Counted from the stretch's first letter, positions 8,738 through 17,297 are shown. The stretch: DNA of 64,000 bases from an uncultured Clostridia bacterium (GCA_938049335.1 CALIYX010000020.1:13668-77667); one strand, 5' to 3'. Notes: generated by a model not told the origin, from the letters alone. A program made the numbers and translations.

Positions 8738-9512
8738 ACAAGCTTTACCAAAGCAAAACAAATCTATGGTAAGTAATAAAAGGGGTGCATATATACTAGA
8801 AGCATGCATAGTGCTTCCGCCTTTTATAATCGCGATAATAATGCTGCTATCTTTGATACCCGTGATGGCAGAATGGGAAAATGCTGTATATTCGACCTGT
8901 GATGAGCTAAGATCAAGTGATATAAGGGCCCACTTTTATAACGATAAGCTACTTGGTCAAGTTAGGCTTAATAATAGGTTAAATAAAGAAAGCCACTTCA
9001 TAGATCCTATTCAAGTAACTCAATATAAATATAGGCATAGCGATGGTAAATTTAAAGACCTAATAACAGTTCGCATAGATGCTAGTTTTTCTAAGCGAGT
9101 TCCACTTGCAATTAGAAGCCTTGATATGGATATGAAAATAAGGTCAAGGGCATTTACGGGAGCTAGTTTAGATGAAGATAGCGACAAGGATTGCTTTAAC
9201 AAAAAAGAGGAATCCGAAGAAGTATATATATTTCCAGAATCAGGTAGGAAGTACCACAATAAATCTTGTCAATGTCTTAATCCGGCCTGTGAAAAGGTGT
9301 ATATTACGCCAGCAATAAAATCGCGTTTTAAGCAGTGTGATATATGTAAGAAGAAGGGATACAAGGGGAATCAAGCCGTATTTTGTTTTTTCAATAGCGG
9401 TGAGGTCTATCACCGCGGTGATTGTCCAAGTGTAGATAAATACTATGAGAAGATACAAAAGCGAGAAGCGATTAGCAGGGGTTACTCAGCCTGCTCAATA
9501 TGTGGAGGATAA
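8724..9512 (+). CDS. TadE-like protein with two C-terminal Cys/His (Ada-like) metal-binding modules
   Basis: About 262 residues. After a short extension comes a pilin-type leader (SNKRG) and AYILEACIVLPPFIIAIIML, the TadE helix with Glu at +5. A middle domain (about 45-160) is followed by two related modules. Module 1 has YHNKSCQC and then CDICKKKG; module 2 has YHRGDCPS and then CSICGG. Each follows the pattern Y-H-x3-C ... C-x2-C, as in Ada-type zinc-binding domains. Start is uncertain: GTG 8724 lies 13 bases after GGGAGG; ATG 8703 and ATG 8766 are also in frame, and ATG 8766 would match the sister proteins best. A zinc-bearing pilus tip or adhesin is my inference. Confidence 0.6.
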   Translation: MQNIRQALPKQNKSMVSNKRGAYILEACIVLPPFIIAIIMLLSLIPVMAEWENAVYSTCDELRSSDIRAHFYNDKLLGQVRLNNRLNKESHFIDPIQVTQYKYRHSDGKFKDLITVRIDASFSKRVPLAIRSLDMDMKIRSRAFTGASLDEDSDKDCFNKKEESEEVYIFPESGRKYHNKSCQCLNPACEKVYITPAIKSRFKQCDICKKKGYKGNQAVFCFFNSGEVYHRGDCPSVDKYYEKIQKREAISRGYSACSICGG

Positions 9513-9513
9513 T

Positions 9514-10107
9514 GTGAAAAATAATATTTTGATAAAGCCGATAACAGAGATAGATTATTATAGGGCTTTGATTTTATCATCAGGTATACATAGACTTTTT
9601 CTACCAATGAAATTTCAGTTTATCAGAGATGATGGTAAAGTTAAGGTGAATGAGTATTTTGTAAATATTGAAGGATATGTAAACCTAAAAGAATATCTAA
9701 GGAATTCTTCGCTAGAGGCATGGGATATAGCAGATATGATGGTACAGCTAATTGAGGGGATAAATGAATCAATGTATAAATATGTATTTCCATATGAATA
9801 TAGACTCAGCCTAGATTATATCTACTACAGTAAAAGTCAAAAGAAGTTTAAACTAATGTTCATACCAAGCACTGAGAATTTAGATGATATGAATAGCCTA
9901 AATAAGATGGTCCTAGAGAAACTAAATGCTTTGCTAGACGAATTTGGGCCGTTCATAGGCATAGTGACTGATACCGAAATAAAATCTCTAAAAAGCTTAA
10001 TTTGTAAGTCTGGGAATGCAGAGGATTTTACGGCTAAGATAAACGCACATAAAAGGAACATATGGAGGAGCAAACAGGGTAAAATAAGTCGTACTATTGC
10101 TTTATAG
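9514..10107 (+). CDS. DUF6382-like Tad-locus protein without an FHA domain
   Basis: A 197-residue soluble protein. GTG 9514 is the likely start because GGAGG (9504-9508) lies 5 bases upstream; the ATG at 9445 lies inside the previous gene without a good RBS. The sequence pattern (ILSSGIHRLFLPMKFQF, a central LVEGI-like segment, YRLSLDYIYYSKSQKKFKLM) resembles the DUF6382 region that, in many Firmicute Tad-like loci, is followed by an FHA phosphothreonine-binding domain. Here the protein stops before any FHA domain. It is the last gene of the Tad-like block. Function unknown. Confidence 0.55.
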   Translation: MKNNILIKPITEIDYYRALILSSGIHRLFLPMKFQFIRDDGKVKVNEYFVNIEGYVNLKEYLRNSSLEAWDIADMMVQLIEGINESMYKYVFPYEYRLSLDYIYYSKSQKKFKLMFIPSTENLDDMNSLNKMVLEKLNALLDEFGPFIGIVTDTEIKSLKSLICKSGNAEDFTAKINAHKRNIWRSKQGKISRTIAL

Positions 10108-10131
10108 AATGATTTCGTGTACGATTAAGCT

Positions 10132-11415
10132 ATGATTCCAATTTCAACAAAGATGAGACCGCAGAATTTAGATGAATTCATGGGTCAGCAGCACTTTTTG
10201 TACAAAGGATCGTTGCTATACAATTCAATAAAGAACAAAACCTTCGGTTCAGCAATATTTCACGGACCTTCAGGTACGGGTAAGACTACTCTTGCTAGAA
10301 TAATTGCTGCAGAGCTCGATAGTGATTTTCATGAGATAAATGCAAGTACGACTGGAATCAAGGAGCTAAAGGAGATACTAGATAGAGCACGCCTTAGATT
10401 TTATGGTTTAGAGGCAAAATCAAGCTATATCTATATTGATGAGTTTCATCGCTGGAATAAGCTTCAGCAGGACTCGCTCCTAAAGGCATTAGAAGAAGGC
10501 GTAATTAAGTTCATTGCAAGTACAACCGAAAATCCATATTTTGCGATAAACAACGCGATATTGAGCAGGGTTAGAAATATTTACGAGTTCAGGCGTCTTG
10601 ATAAAGAGGTGATCAAAACGCTTCTTTTGCGTGCTGCAAATGACAAGGAGCGAGGATTAGGAAATCTTGATGTTAAATACGATGACAAGACCATAGATGT
10701 TTTGGCAGAACTATCAAATGGAGATGCAAGAGTCGCTCTTGATACACTTGGCTTCGTCTTTGAAAATCATCAAGATGGTAAGCCTGTAACTGCAGAGGAT
10801 ATATCTGAAGCAATGCAGAGAAAAATAGGTTTTTACGACCGTGGAGACGATAAGTATGATCTGCTTTCAGCACTTCAAAAATCGATAAGGGGAAGTGACC
10901 CTGATGCGGCAATATATTACTTTGCTAGACTTGTAGATGGGGGTGCAGATGTACAGATGATTGGTAGAAGGCTCCTTGTCATAGCTAGTGAAGATATAGG
11001 GATGGCATATCCTTCAGCTATAAGTATAACTCATGCATGTGTAAGTGCTGCGCTTATGGTAGGATTCCCTGAAGCTGCGATAAATTTAGCTGAAGCTGTA
11101 ATAATGCTAGCTTCATCTCCTAAATCAAACAGCTCTATAAAGGCATATTATAAGGCTATGAGCGATATTAAGCACAAGGATACAGATATGGTTCCTGACC
11201 ATCTTAGAGACTCACATTACAAGGGTGCAAGAGACAAGGGACTAGGCAAGGATTATAAGTATCCACATGACTTTGGAGGATATGTAAAGCAGCAGTACTT
11301 ACCTGATAATCTTCATGCAGAAGGGGTAAGATATTATGAGCCATCTGAAAATGGTTCAGAAGCAAATTTCAAAAGGTTTTTAGAAGAGTTAAGAAAAAAA
11401 TATGGAGATAATTAG
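10132..11415 (+). CDS. rarA: RarA/MgsA replication-associated recombination ATPase
   Basis: AAA+ ATPase of 427 residues acting at stalled replication forks. Motifs: Walker A GPSGTGKTT (about 45-53), Walker B YIYIDEFHRWNKLQQDSLL (about 100-118), sensor 1 (STTENPYF), the arginine finger region (ILSRVRNIYEF) and the C-terminal tetramerisation domain (LARLVDGGADVQ..RRLLVIASEDIGMA region). Full length for the family. The 3' end overlaps ispH-S1 by 14 bases. The Trp in DEFHRW replaces the more common Phe and should be harmless. Confidence 0.95.
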   Translation: MIPISTKMRPQNLDEFMGQQHFLYKGSLLYNSIKNKTFGSAIFHGPSGTGKTTLARIIAAELDSDFHEINASTTGIKELKEILDRARLRFYGLEAKSSYIYIDEFHRWNKLQQDSLLKALEEGVIKFIASTTENPYFAINNAILSRVRNIYEFRRLDKEVIKTLLLRAANDKERGLGNLDVKYDDKTIDVLAELSNGDARVALDTLGFVFENHQDGKPVTAEDISEAMQRKIGFYDRGDDKYDLLSALQKSIRGSDPDAAIYYFARLVDGGADVQMIGRRLLVIASEDIGMAYPSAISITHACVSAALMVGFPEAAINLAEAVIMLASSPKSNSSIKAYYKAMSDIKHKDTDMVPDHLRDSHYKGARDKGLGKDYKYPHDFGGYVKQQYLPDNLHAEGVRYYEPSENGSEANFKRFLEELRKKYGDN

Positions 11416-13357
11416 AGCAGATAATTCCGGATTTTGTTTCGGAGTAAAGAAGGCCCTGGAGACCACTCAGGAGCAGATAAAAGAGAGCAAGGCTAATGCA
11501 AGTCAAGGCAGTCTATACACATGTGGTCCTTTGATACATAACAAAATAGTTACAAGCCAGCTAGAAGATGATGGCGTTCGCATTATAAAGACACCAGATG
11601 AGGCAAAAGAGGGCGATACAATAATCGTAAGATCTCATGGGGAGCCAAAGGCATTCTATGACAGAATGGACGAGCTTAATCTAAATTATGTAGATACTAC
11701 TTGTCCTTTTGTTTCAAAGATACACACTATAGTAAACGGTGCTTGTAAAGAGGGAAAGAAGATAATAATTATAGGGGACGCAAATCATCAGGAGGTTATT
11801 GCAACCAATGGATGGTGTGATAACTCTGCGTATATTATCAACAGCCCAGAAGAGGTTAAAGCAGTCGAAAGCGGAGAGTATCTTGTTGTCTGTCAGACAA
11901 CTATAAGAAAAGAGCTTTTTGAATCGATAATTGAAGCACTTGAAGCTAAAAACTGCGAGCTAGAGATAAAAAACACCATATGCAATGCTACAAGTCTTAG
12001 ACAAGATGCATGCCAGAGACTAGCTAAGGAAGTCGATGCGATGGTTATTATTGGTGACAAGCAGAGCTCGAATACGAAGAAATTATATGAAATTGCAAAA
12101 AAACATTGCAATAATTCATTTTTTGCCGAAAATATTAGTGATTTACCATTGAAAGAAATACAAAAATATAATAGAATAGGAGTTGCGGCAGGTGCTTCAA
12201 CACCTGAAAGCGTAATTAAGGAGGTTATTGCCAACATGAGCGAAACAGAAAAAACCACAATGGCGGATTTCATGGATGAAATTGATGCATCTTTGAGACT
12301 CCCACATAACGGCGAAATTGTAGACGGAAAGGTACATCAGGTTACTGATAGAGAAGTAATCGTAAACCTAGGCTGCAAGAAAGACGGAATTCTTCCCGTA
12401 GAAGAAGTCACACTTGAGGAAGGAGAAAAACTGACTGATCTATTTCAGCCGGGCGACGAGATCCAGGCAAAGGTCGTAAAGACTGATGACGGAGACGGAA
12501 GCATCCTACTGTCCAAGAAGAAATTAGAAATAAGCAAGCATTGGGCAGAGATCAACGAAGCTCATGAGAATAAGACGGTAATAACAGTTAAGGTGCTAAG
12601 AGCCGTAAACGGCGGCGTAATCGCAGCATACAAGGAAGTTACAGGATTTATTCCTATGTCTCAGCTCTCAGATAGATATGTTGAGAGTGCAGATGAATTC
12701 ATCGGACAGACACTTGATGTTCTTGTAACAAGAGTTGATGCTAAGAGAAACAGAGCACTATTCTCACACAAGGCTATTCTTCTTGCTGAGAAGCAGAAGC
12801 TAATCTCAGGTATCTGGGATAGCATCAGCGTAGGTGACATCGTTGAGGGTACAGTAATGAGATTCACTGACTACGGTGCATTTGTAGACATCGGCGGAAT
12901 CGACGGACTACTCCACATCTCAGAGATTTCATGGGGTAAGCTAAAGCACCCACAGGAAGTACTCGAGACAGGACAGACTGTTCAGGTTAAGGTGCTTTCA
13001 ATGAACCAGGAGAAGGGTAAGATTTCACTTGGACTAAAGCAGATCACACCAGAGCCATGGAGCATTATCAACGATAAGTACCAGGTAGGTGAGATTGTAA
13101 GCGGTAAGGTAGTTCAGATCAAGGAATATGGCGCATTCGTTGAGCTAGAGCCTGGTCTAGACGGACTTGTTCATATTTCAGAAGTTGCTCACAAGAGAGT
13201 TTCTGACATTGCTGAAGAACTTCAGCTTGGACAGCTTGTTGATACAAAGATTCTTGATATCGATGTAGATAGAAAGCGTATCAGCCTAAGCATTAAGGCA
13301 GCTGCTCCAGCTCCAGAAGTAGTAGAAGAGGAAGTCGAAGCTACTGAAGAAGCTTAA
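11402..13357 (+). CDS. ispH: IspH (HMBPP reductase) fused to four-repeat ribosomal protein S1
   Basis: Bifunctional 651-residue protein. Residues 1-280 are IspH/LytB, the last MEP-pathway enzyme (HMBPP to IPP/DMAPP), with the three [4Fe-4S] cysteines C12, C101 and C194 and the motifs SGFCFGVKKA, RSHGEP and TICNATSLRQ. Residues 300-640 hold four S1 RNA-binding repeats (starts near 300, 385, 470, 555), typical of ribosomal S1, followed by an acidic tail. Such fusions are known in Clostridia. Codon use shifts from ATA-rich in the first part to ATC/CTA-rich in the second. It overlaps rarA and ends in a terminator. Confidence 0.95.
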   Translation: MEIIRADNSGFCFGVKKALETTQEQIKESKANASQGSLYTCGPLIHNKIVTSQLEDDGVRIIKTPDEAKEGDTIIVRSHGEPKAFYDRMDELNLNYVDTTCPFVSKIHTIVNGACKEGKKIIIIGDANHQEVIATNGWCDNSAYIINSPEEVKAVESGEYLVVCQTTIRKELFESIIEALEAKNCELEIKNTICNATSLRQDACQRLAKEVDAMVIIGDKQSSNTKKLYEIAKKHCNNSFFAENISDLPLKEIQKYNRIGVAAGASTPESVIKEVIANMSETEKTTMADFMDEIDASLRLPHNGEIVDGKVHQVTDREVIVNLGCKKDGILPVEEVTLEEGEKLTDLFQPGDEIQAKVVKTDDGDGSILLSKKKLEISKHWAEINEAHENKTVITVKVLRAVNGGVIAAYKEVTGFIPMSQLSDRYVESADEFIGQTLDVLVTRVDAKRNRALFSHKAILLAEKQKLISGIWDSISVGDIVEGTVMRFTDYGAFVDIGGIDGLLHISEISWGKLKHPQEVLETGQTVQVKVLSMNQEKGKISLGLKQITPEPWSIINDKYQVGEIVSGKVVQIKEYGAFVELEPGLDGLVHISEVAHKRVSDIAEELQLGQLVDTKILDIDVDRKRISLSIKAAAPAPEVVEEEVEATEEA

Positions 13358-13376
13358 TCGCAGATGAATTTATAAT

Positions 13377-13406
13377 CGCAGGAAGCTATGCTTTCTGCGG
13401 TTTTTT
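13377..13406 (+). terminator. Intrinsic terminator after ispH-S1
   Basis: Arms cgcaggaagc / gctttctgcg (one G-U pair) around TAT, followed by a T-run. Confidence 0.88.
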
Positions 13407-13427
13407 ATATATTTGATGAGGTGAGAT

Positions 13428-14036
13428 ATGAAGATAGAGAGAATTGTACAGGGATGCCTTGAGAGCAATTGCTACATTATTTACCATAATGAGGGCGGTG
13501 AATGCTATATCATAGATCCAGGATACAATGCAGCAAAAATCATAAAGCATATAGAAAGTAAGAATTTAAAGCCAAAGGGAATACTTTTGACACACATGCA
13601 CCATGACCATGTTGGTGCAGTACCTGGGATCAAAGCTAAATTTGATGTACCTACTTATATGCATGCACAGGATGCACAGGAATATAAAGGTCACATCGAT
13701 AGATTATTGTATGGTGGAGAAGAGCTGGATTTGGAAGGTGAGACTATCAAAATTCTTCATACTCCAGGACATAGCCACGGCTCGATTTGTATAATGTGTG
13801 AGGAGAGTAAGGCGTGCTTTACTGGTGATACTATTTTCGATATCGACCTTGGACGTACAGATTTAAACTGCGGAAGCCAGAAAGAAATGGAAGACAGCAT
13901 AAGAAATGTAATCAGCAAGTGGGATAATTCCATCACAATTTACCCAGGTCACGATGTCAGCGCAACCATGAAGCAGGTCAGAAAATATAACACGGAATAC
14001 CTAGCAATAATGCAAGGAGAAGGCGATGGAAATTAA
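13428..14036 (+). CDS. MBL-fold metallo-hydrolase (glyoxalase II-like)
   Basis: Metallo-beta-lactamase-fold hydrolase of 202 residues. It has the metal motif THMHHDH (about 56-62), a further His in HTPGHSHGS, the bridging Asp in FTGDTIFDIDLGR and the final His in YPGHD. This is the short YcbL/GloB-like group, which commonly hydrolyses thioesters such as hydroxyacyl-thiols. The actual substrate cannot be inferred. It overlaps the HAD gene by 11 bases. Confidence 0.9.
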   Translation: MKIERIVQGCLESNCYIIYHNEGGECYIIDPGYNAAKIIKHIESKNLKPKGILLTHMHHDHVGAVPGIKAKFDVPTYMHAQDAQEYKGHIDRLLYGGEELDLEGETIKILHTPGHSHGSICIMCEESKACFTGDTIFDIDLGRTDLNCGSQKEMEDSIRNVISKWDNSITIYPGHDVSATMKQVRKYNTEYLAIMQGEGDGN

Positions 14037-14856
14037 GATGATAGGTCTTGATCTTGATGGCACTTCACTTAACGATAACGGTGAGTTTTCAGAGAGAACA
14101 AGGCAGGCTTTCAAAAAGGCACACGAAAAGGGTATACACGTCGTAATCGCTACGGGTAGAGCCGAATTTTCCTTGCCAAAAAATATCTCTGAGATTGAGG
14201 GACTAGAGTATGTTATTACATCAAATGGTGCTAGAGTCCTAAGGCTCAGTGACGGCTGCGTTGTGTATAAAAATTTTATAAGTCCTCAAAAAGTACGAGA
14301 GATTATAGAGGTCCTGAAATCACAAAATGCTAGAGCGGAGATGTTTGCAAATGGTAAAGCCTATATAAGCAGAAGCGAATATGATGGCATTGTTAGCGGA
14401 GATATTTTGACAAGAAGTAAGGGCTATGTGATGGCAACAAGAAATCCTATAGATGACATATATGCTCACATGATTGACTGGGAAGATCACATCGAAAATA
14501 TCAGCGTAAACTATCCAAATAACGAAGCAAAGCATGAGTGCGAAAAGAAACTTTCTGAACTAGAGGGAATCACTGTAACCTCATCATTTCCATTAAATAA
14601 CGAAATAGGCGGAGCAAGTACTAGCAAGGCAGATGCGTTGGAATACCTGCTTCAGAGCTTTGGACTGCACAAGGATAATCTGATGGTATGTGGTGATAGC
14701 AGAAATGATATCGCAATGATAGAGCATGCAGGACTAGGAATAGCTATGGAAAATGCAGATGACTGTGTAAAGGATGTTGCAGATATTACGACTCTATCAA
14801 ATGAGGAAGATGGCGTAGCCTATGCAATAGAGAAATACGCATTAAAATCTATATAA
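14026..14856 (+). CDS. Cof-type HAD-IIB phosphatase
   Basis: Haloacid dehalogenase phosphatase of 276 residues. Motif I GLDLDGTSLND holds the nucleophile Asp and acid Asp. ATGRA is motif II, a lysine lies in STSKADALEYL (motif III), and CGDSRNDIAMIEHAG is motif IV. The type IIB cap lies between about 85 and 190. These enzymes usually act on sugar phosphates, nucleotides or PLP; specificity is not readable. Coupled to the upstream MBL gene by overlap. Confidence 0.9.
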   Translation: MEIKMIGLDLDGTSLNDNGEFSERTRQAFKKAHEKGIHVVIATGRAEFSLPKNISEIEGLEYVITSNGARVLRLSDGCVVYKNFISPQKVREIIEVLKSQNARAEMFANGKAYISRSEYDGIVSGDILTRSKGYVMATRNPIDDIYAHMIDWEDHIENISVNYPNNEAKHECEKKLSELEGITVTSSFPLNNEIGGASTSKADALEYLLQSFGLHKDNLMVCGDSRNDIAMIEHAGLGIAMENADDCVKDVADITTLSNEEDGVAYAIEKYALKSI

Positions 14857-14880
14857 ATAACAATTCACGTACATAAAAAA

Positions 14881-14916
14881 AGCTTCTTTGCTCAAATAAA
14901 GCGAGGAAGTTTTTTA
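14881..14916 (+). terminator. Intrinsic terminator after the HAD gene
   Basis: Stem CTTCTTTGC / GCGAGGAAG (two G-U pairs) with an A/T-rich loop and a six-T tail. Confidence 0.85.
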
Positions 14917-14967
14917 TTTGCAAGGACTTAGAACAATTTAATATCAAATATTAAAAATATATATAAG

Positions 14968-14982
14968 AATTTTCGGATTATA
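14968..14982. promoter_or_regulatory. Possible CodY-box-like sequence upstream of the dipeptidase gene
   Basis: AATTTTCGGATTATA keeps the left half of the published CodY consensus AATTTTCWGAAAATT but has about four mismatches. It lies about 25 bases upstream of the extended -10 box of the vanX-like gene, and codY itself is in this window. Only suggestive. Confidence 0.25.
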
Positions 14983-15003
14983 TCTAGCATATAGATTTCA
15001 TAG

Positions 15004-15012
15004 TGGTATAAT
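15004..15012 (+). promoter_or_regulatory. Extended -10 promoter of the dipeptidase/DUF819 pair
   Basis: TGGTATAAT is an extended -10 element with no recognisable -35. A transcript from about 15019 would have a leader of about 100 bases with no riboswitch class that I can recognise. The rest of the gap 14917-15122 is AT-rich. Confidence 0.5.
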
Positions 15013-15122
15013 ATACATAGTTACTTATAAATTCAAACAGCCTTACTGTTGATATACCTCTCAAAAGATATGATGAATTCGGATATAAATAATTAATACA
15101 TAGCAGTTTTAAGGAGGCCTAT

Positions 15123-15830
15123 ATGAATAAATATCTTGATAAAGCTATCCCTGTAATTGCAGATCCAGGGAATTGTGAAAGAAGGGCCTTTATCGACTCT
15201 CCGCTAGTTGATATAGAGCCAAACGATAAGCTTTTGATAGACATGCAGTATCCAATTCTAGGATTTGAAAATGCCGAAAAGCGTTGTATGGCAAGAAAGG
15301 AAGTTGTAGAAATGTTGTATAGAGCAGCAGAGAATCTTCCTAAAGGGTATAAATTTGTAATTTGGGATGCATGGAGACCATTTGCCCTACAAAAAGAACT
15401 TTTCGTTTCTTATAGCAGTAAAATAATCAAAGAGTTTCATTTAGAAGATTTGACCACTAAAGAACAGGAACGCGAAATAGCAAAATTCATAGCTGATCCA
15501 ATTCCAGATGAAGAGCTCCCGCCAGCTCACACGACAGGTGGAGCGATTGATTTGACAATTATGGGACCTAATGGCAAGTATCTAGATTTTGGAACTGAAT
15601 TTGATGCATTTACTGAAAAAACAAGAGCAGCCTACTACGAGACCATAGATATTGAGGGTGATTCTAAAGCAAAGGAAATACGTGATAATCGAAGGCTTTT
15701 ATACAATTTGATGATGGAAGTTGGCTTTGGAAATTTACCATCTGAATGGTGGCACTACGAATACGGAGATAAAAATTGGGCTGATATCCAAGGAAAGTCT
15801 GCACTATACAAAGGAATTTTTGAATATTAA
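15123..15830 (+). CDS. VanX-like M15D D-Ala-D-Ala dipeptidase
   Basis: Zinc dipeptidase of 235 residues that cleaves D-alanyl-D-alanine or related D,D-dipeptides. Motifs: WDAWRPFALQ (substrate-binding Arg), AHTTGGAIDLTI (zinc His and Asp of HxxxGxxxD) and SEWWHYEYGD (catalytic Glu, zinc His). No signal peptide, so cytoplasmic. A strong RBS (AAGGAGGCC) precedes the ATG. Paired with a DUF819 membrane protein 75 bases downstream. With no vanH/vanA or VanRS genes nearby, a scavenging role for wall-derived dipeptides is more likely than glycopeptide resistance. Confidence 0.88.
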   Translation: MNKYLDKAIPVIADPGNCERRAFIDSPLVDIEPNDKLLIDMQYPILGFENAEKRCMARKEVVEMLYRAAENLPKGYKFVIWDAWRPFALQKELFVSYSSKIIKEFHLEDLTTKEQEREIAKFIADPIPDEELPPAHTTGGAIDLTIMGPNGKYLDFGTEFDAFTEKTRAAYYETIDIEGDSKAKEIRDNRRLLYNLMMEVGFGNLPSEWWHYEYGDKNWADIQGKSALYKGIFEY

Positions 15831-15905
15831 CTACATTGTTAAATCAAAAAAGAAGATGTATAATTATTTTAACTATTCATTCTAGCATCAGAAAGGAGAC
15901 CTATT

Positions 15906-17150
15906 ATGTTAAGTTCATTCTTCAAGAGTGCTCTAGGTAGAGATACTCTTGTGGCAGCAGATGATACGTGGACACTATTATTCATCCTTGTCGCATCAGT
16001 TGCTACAGCAATTTTTTTAGAGCAGAAGTACGCTTGGGCTTCTAAAATTTCAGGAGCAATCATTGCACTTATTATGGCACTTGTGCTATCAAATCTAGGA
16101 ATTATTCCTATTAATAGTACTCTGTATGATGATATCATATGGGGCTATGCTGTTCCGATAGGAATTCCACTACTACTTCTTCAGTGCAACATGAAGAAGA
16201 TTTGGAAAGAAACTGGAAGAATGATGGTAGTATTCCTAATAGGAGCGGTAGGAACATGTGTTGGTGCACTACTTGCTTACACACTTCTACATAATCACAT
16301 TCCTGAGGCATCCGGAGTTGCGGCGATGATGACAGGCTCATACATAGGCGGAGGTGTTAATTTTGCAGCGCTTGCTACACAGTTTAATGTTACAGGACAG
16401 ACAATAGGAGCAGTAACCGTTGCAGACAATCTACTAATGGCAATGTACTTCTTTGCATTAATCGTGTTTGCGGGGCTGAATTTCTTCCGTAAGCACTTTG
16501 CTCATCCGCATATCGATGAAGTTGAACAAAATGGACTCGATGACTCAAAGACACAGGCAGCAGCTTACTGGAGCCGCAAGGATATCTCGCTCAAAGACAT
16601 CGCATTCAATATTGCATATGCAGTTACAATTGTATTCTTATCAAATCTAATTTCACACGCTATCGCAGGTGCAATTCCAACAGATAATGCAGTTCTAAAG
16701 ATGTGTAATATCTTCTTTGGATCACAGTATGTATGGATTACAACGCTCTCAATGATAGTTGCTACATATGGTGAAAAGAAGGTTGAAAAGATGAACGGTG
16801 CACAGGAAATCGGTACATATTTTATCTACATGTTCCTCTTTGTAATCGGTGTTCCAGCATCAATCGTAGAGATTATTACAAATACACCAGCGCTACTACT
16901 ATTTACAGCTATAATGGTAATTGTAAATATGATATTCTGCTTTGTTGGCGGTAAGCTTCTCAAGTTCAATTTAGAAGACTGTATCCTCGCATCAAATGCA
17001 AATATTGGAGGACCAACTACAGCAGCTGGAATGGCAATTTCACAGGGCTGGAGCAAGCTTGTAGGACCTGTAATGCTAGTAGGTACATTCGGTTATGTAA
17101 TCGGCACATACCTAGGCGTTATTATTGGAGGAATTCTCGGAGCGTCCTAA
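15906..17150 (+). CDS. DUF819 multi-spanning membrane protein, possible transporter
   Basis: Integral membrane protein of 414 residues of the DUF819 (YjcL-like) family with about 10-12 hydrophobic segments, for example DTWTLLFILVASVATAIFLE near the start and VMLVGTFGYVIGTYLGVIIG at the end. The paired Gly-rich segments GSYIGGGVNFAAL and ASNANIGGPTTAAGMA are typical of secondary transporters with inverted repeats. Function of the family is not established. Its position after a cytoplasmic D,D-dipeptidase suggests a dipeptide or amino-acid carrier (inference). A terminator follows at 17174. Confidence 0.85.
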   Translation: MLSSFFKSALGRDTLVAADDTWTLLFILVASVATAIFLEQKYAWASKISGAIIALIMALVLSNLGIIPINSTLYDDIIWGYAVPIGIPLLLLQCNMKKIWKETGRMMVVFLIGAVGTCVGALLAYTLLHNHIPEASGVAAMMTGSYIGGGVNFAALATQFNVTGQTIGAVTVADNLLMAMYFFALIVFAGLNFFRKHFAHPHIDEVEQNGLDDSKTQAAAYWSRKDISLKDIAFNIAYAVTIVFLSNLISHAIAGAIPTDNAVLKMCNIFFGSQYVWITTLSMIVATYGEKKVEKMNGAQEIGTYFIYMFLFVIGVPASIVEIITNTPALLLFTAIMVIVNMIFCFVGGKLLKFNLEDCILASNANIGGPTTAAGMAISQGWSKLVGPVMLVGTFGYVIGTYLGVIIGGILGAS

Positions 17151-17173
17151 AATTTATACATCAAAGTTATCAA

Positions 17174-17203
17174 AACCCGGGTTCGAAAGAACTCGGGTTT
17201 TTT
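17174..17203 (+). terminator. Intrinsic terminator after the DUF819 gene
   Basis: Stem aacccgggttc / gaactcgggtt (one G-U) with a GAAA tetraloop and a T-run. Confidence 0.93.
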
Positions 17204-17297
17204 GATGTACCAAATCAAATAAAACATATGGGAAAATTTGACATTTATATTGCGTGGTGATAAATTGGAAATATATTACATTTTTGATGGAGGAGCA

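Noticed and set aside
15123..15830. Vancomycin resistance gene vanX
   Set aside because: No vanH/vanA ligase, no VanRS pair; a housekeeping dipeptide-scavenging role is more likely.
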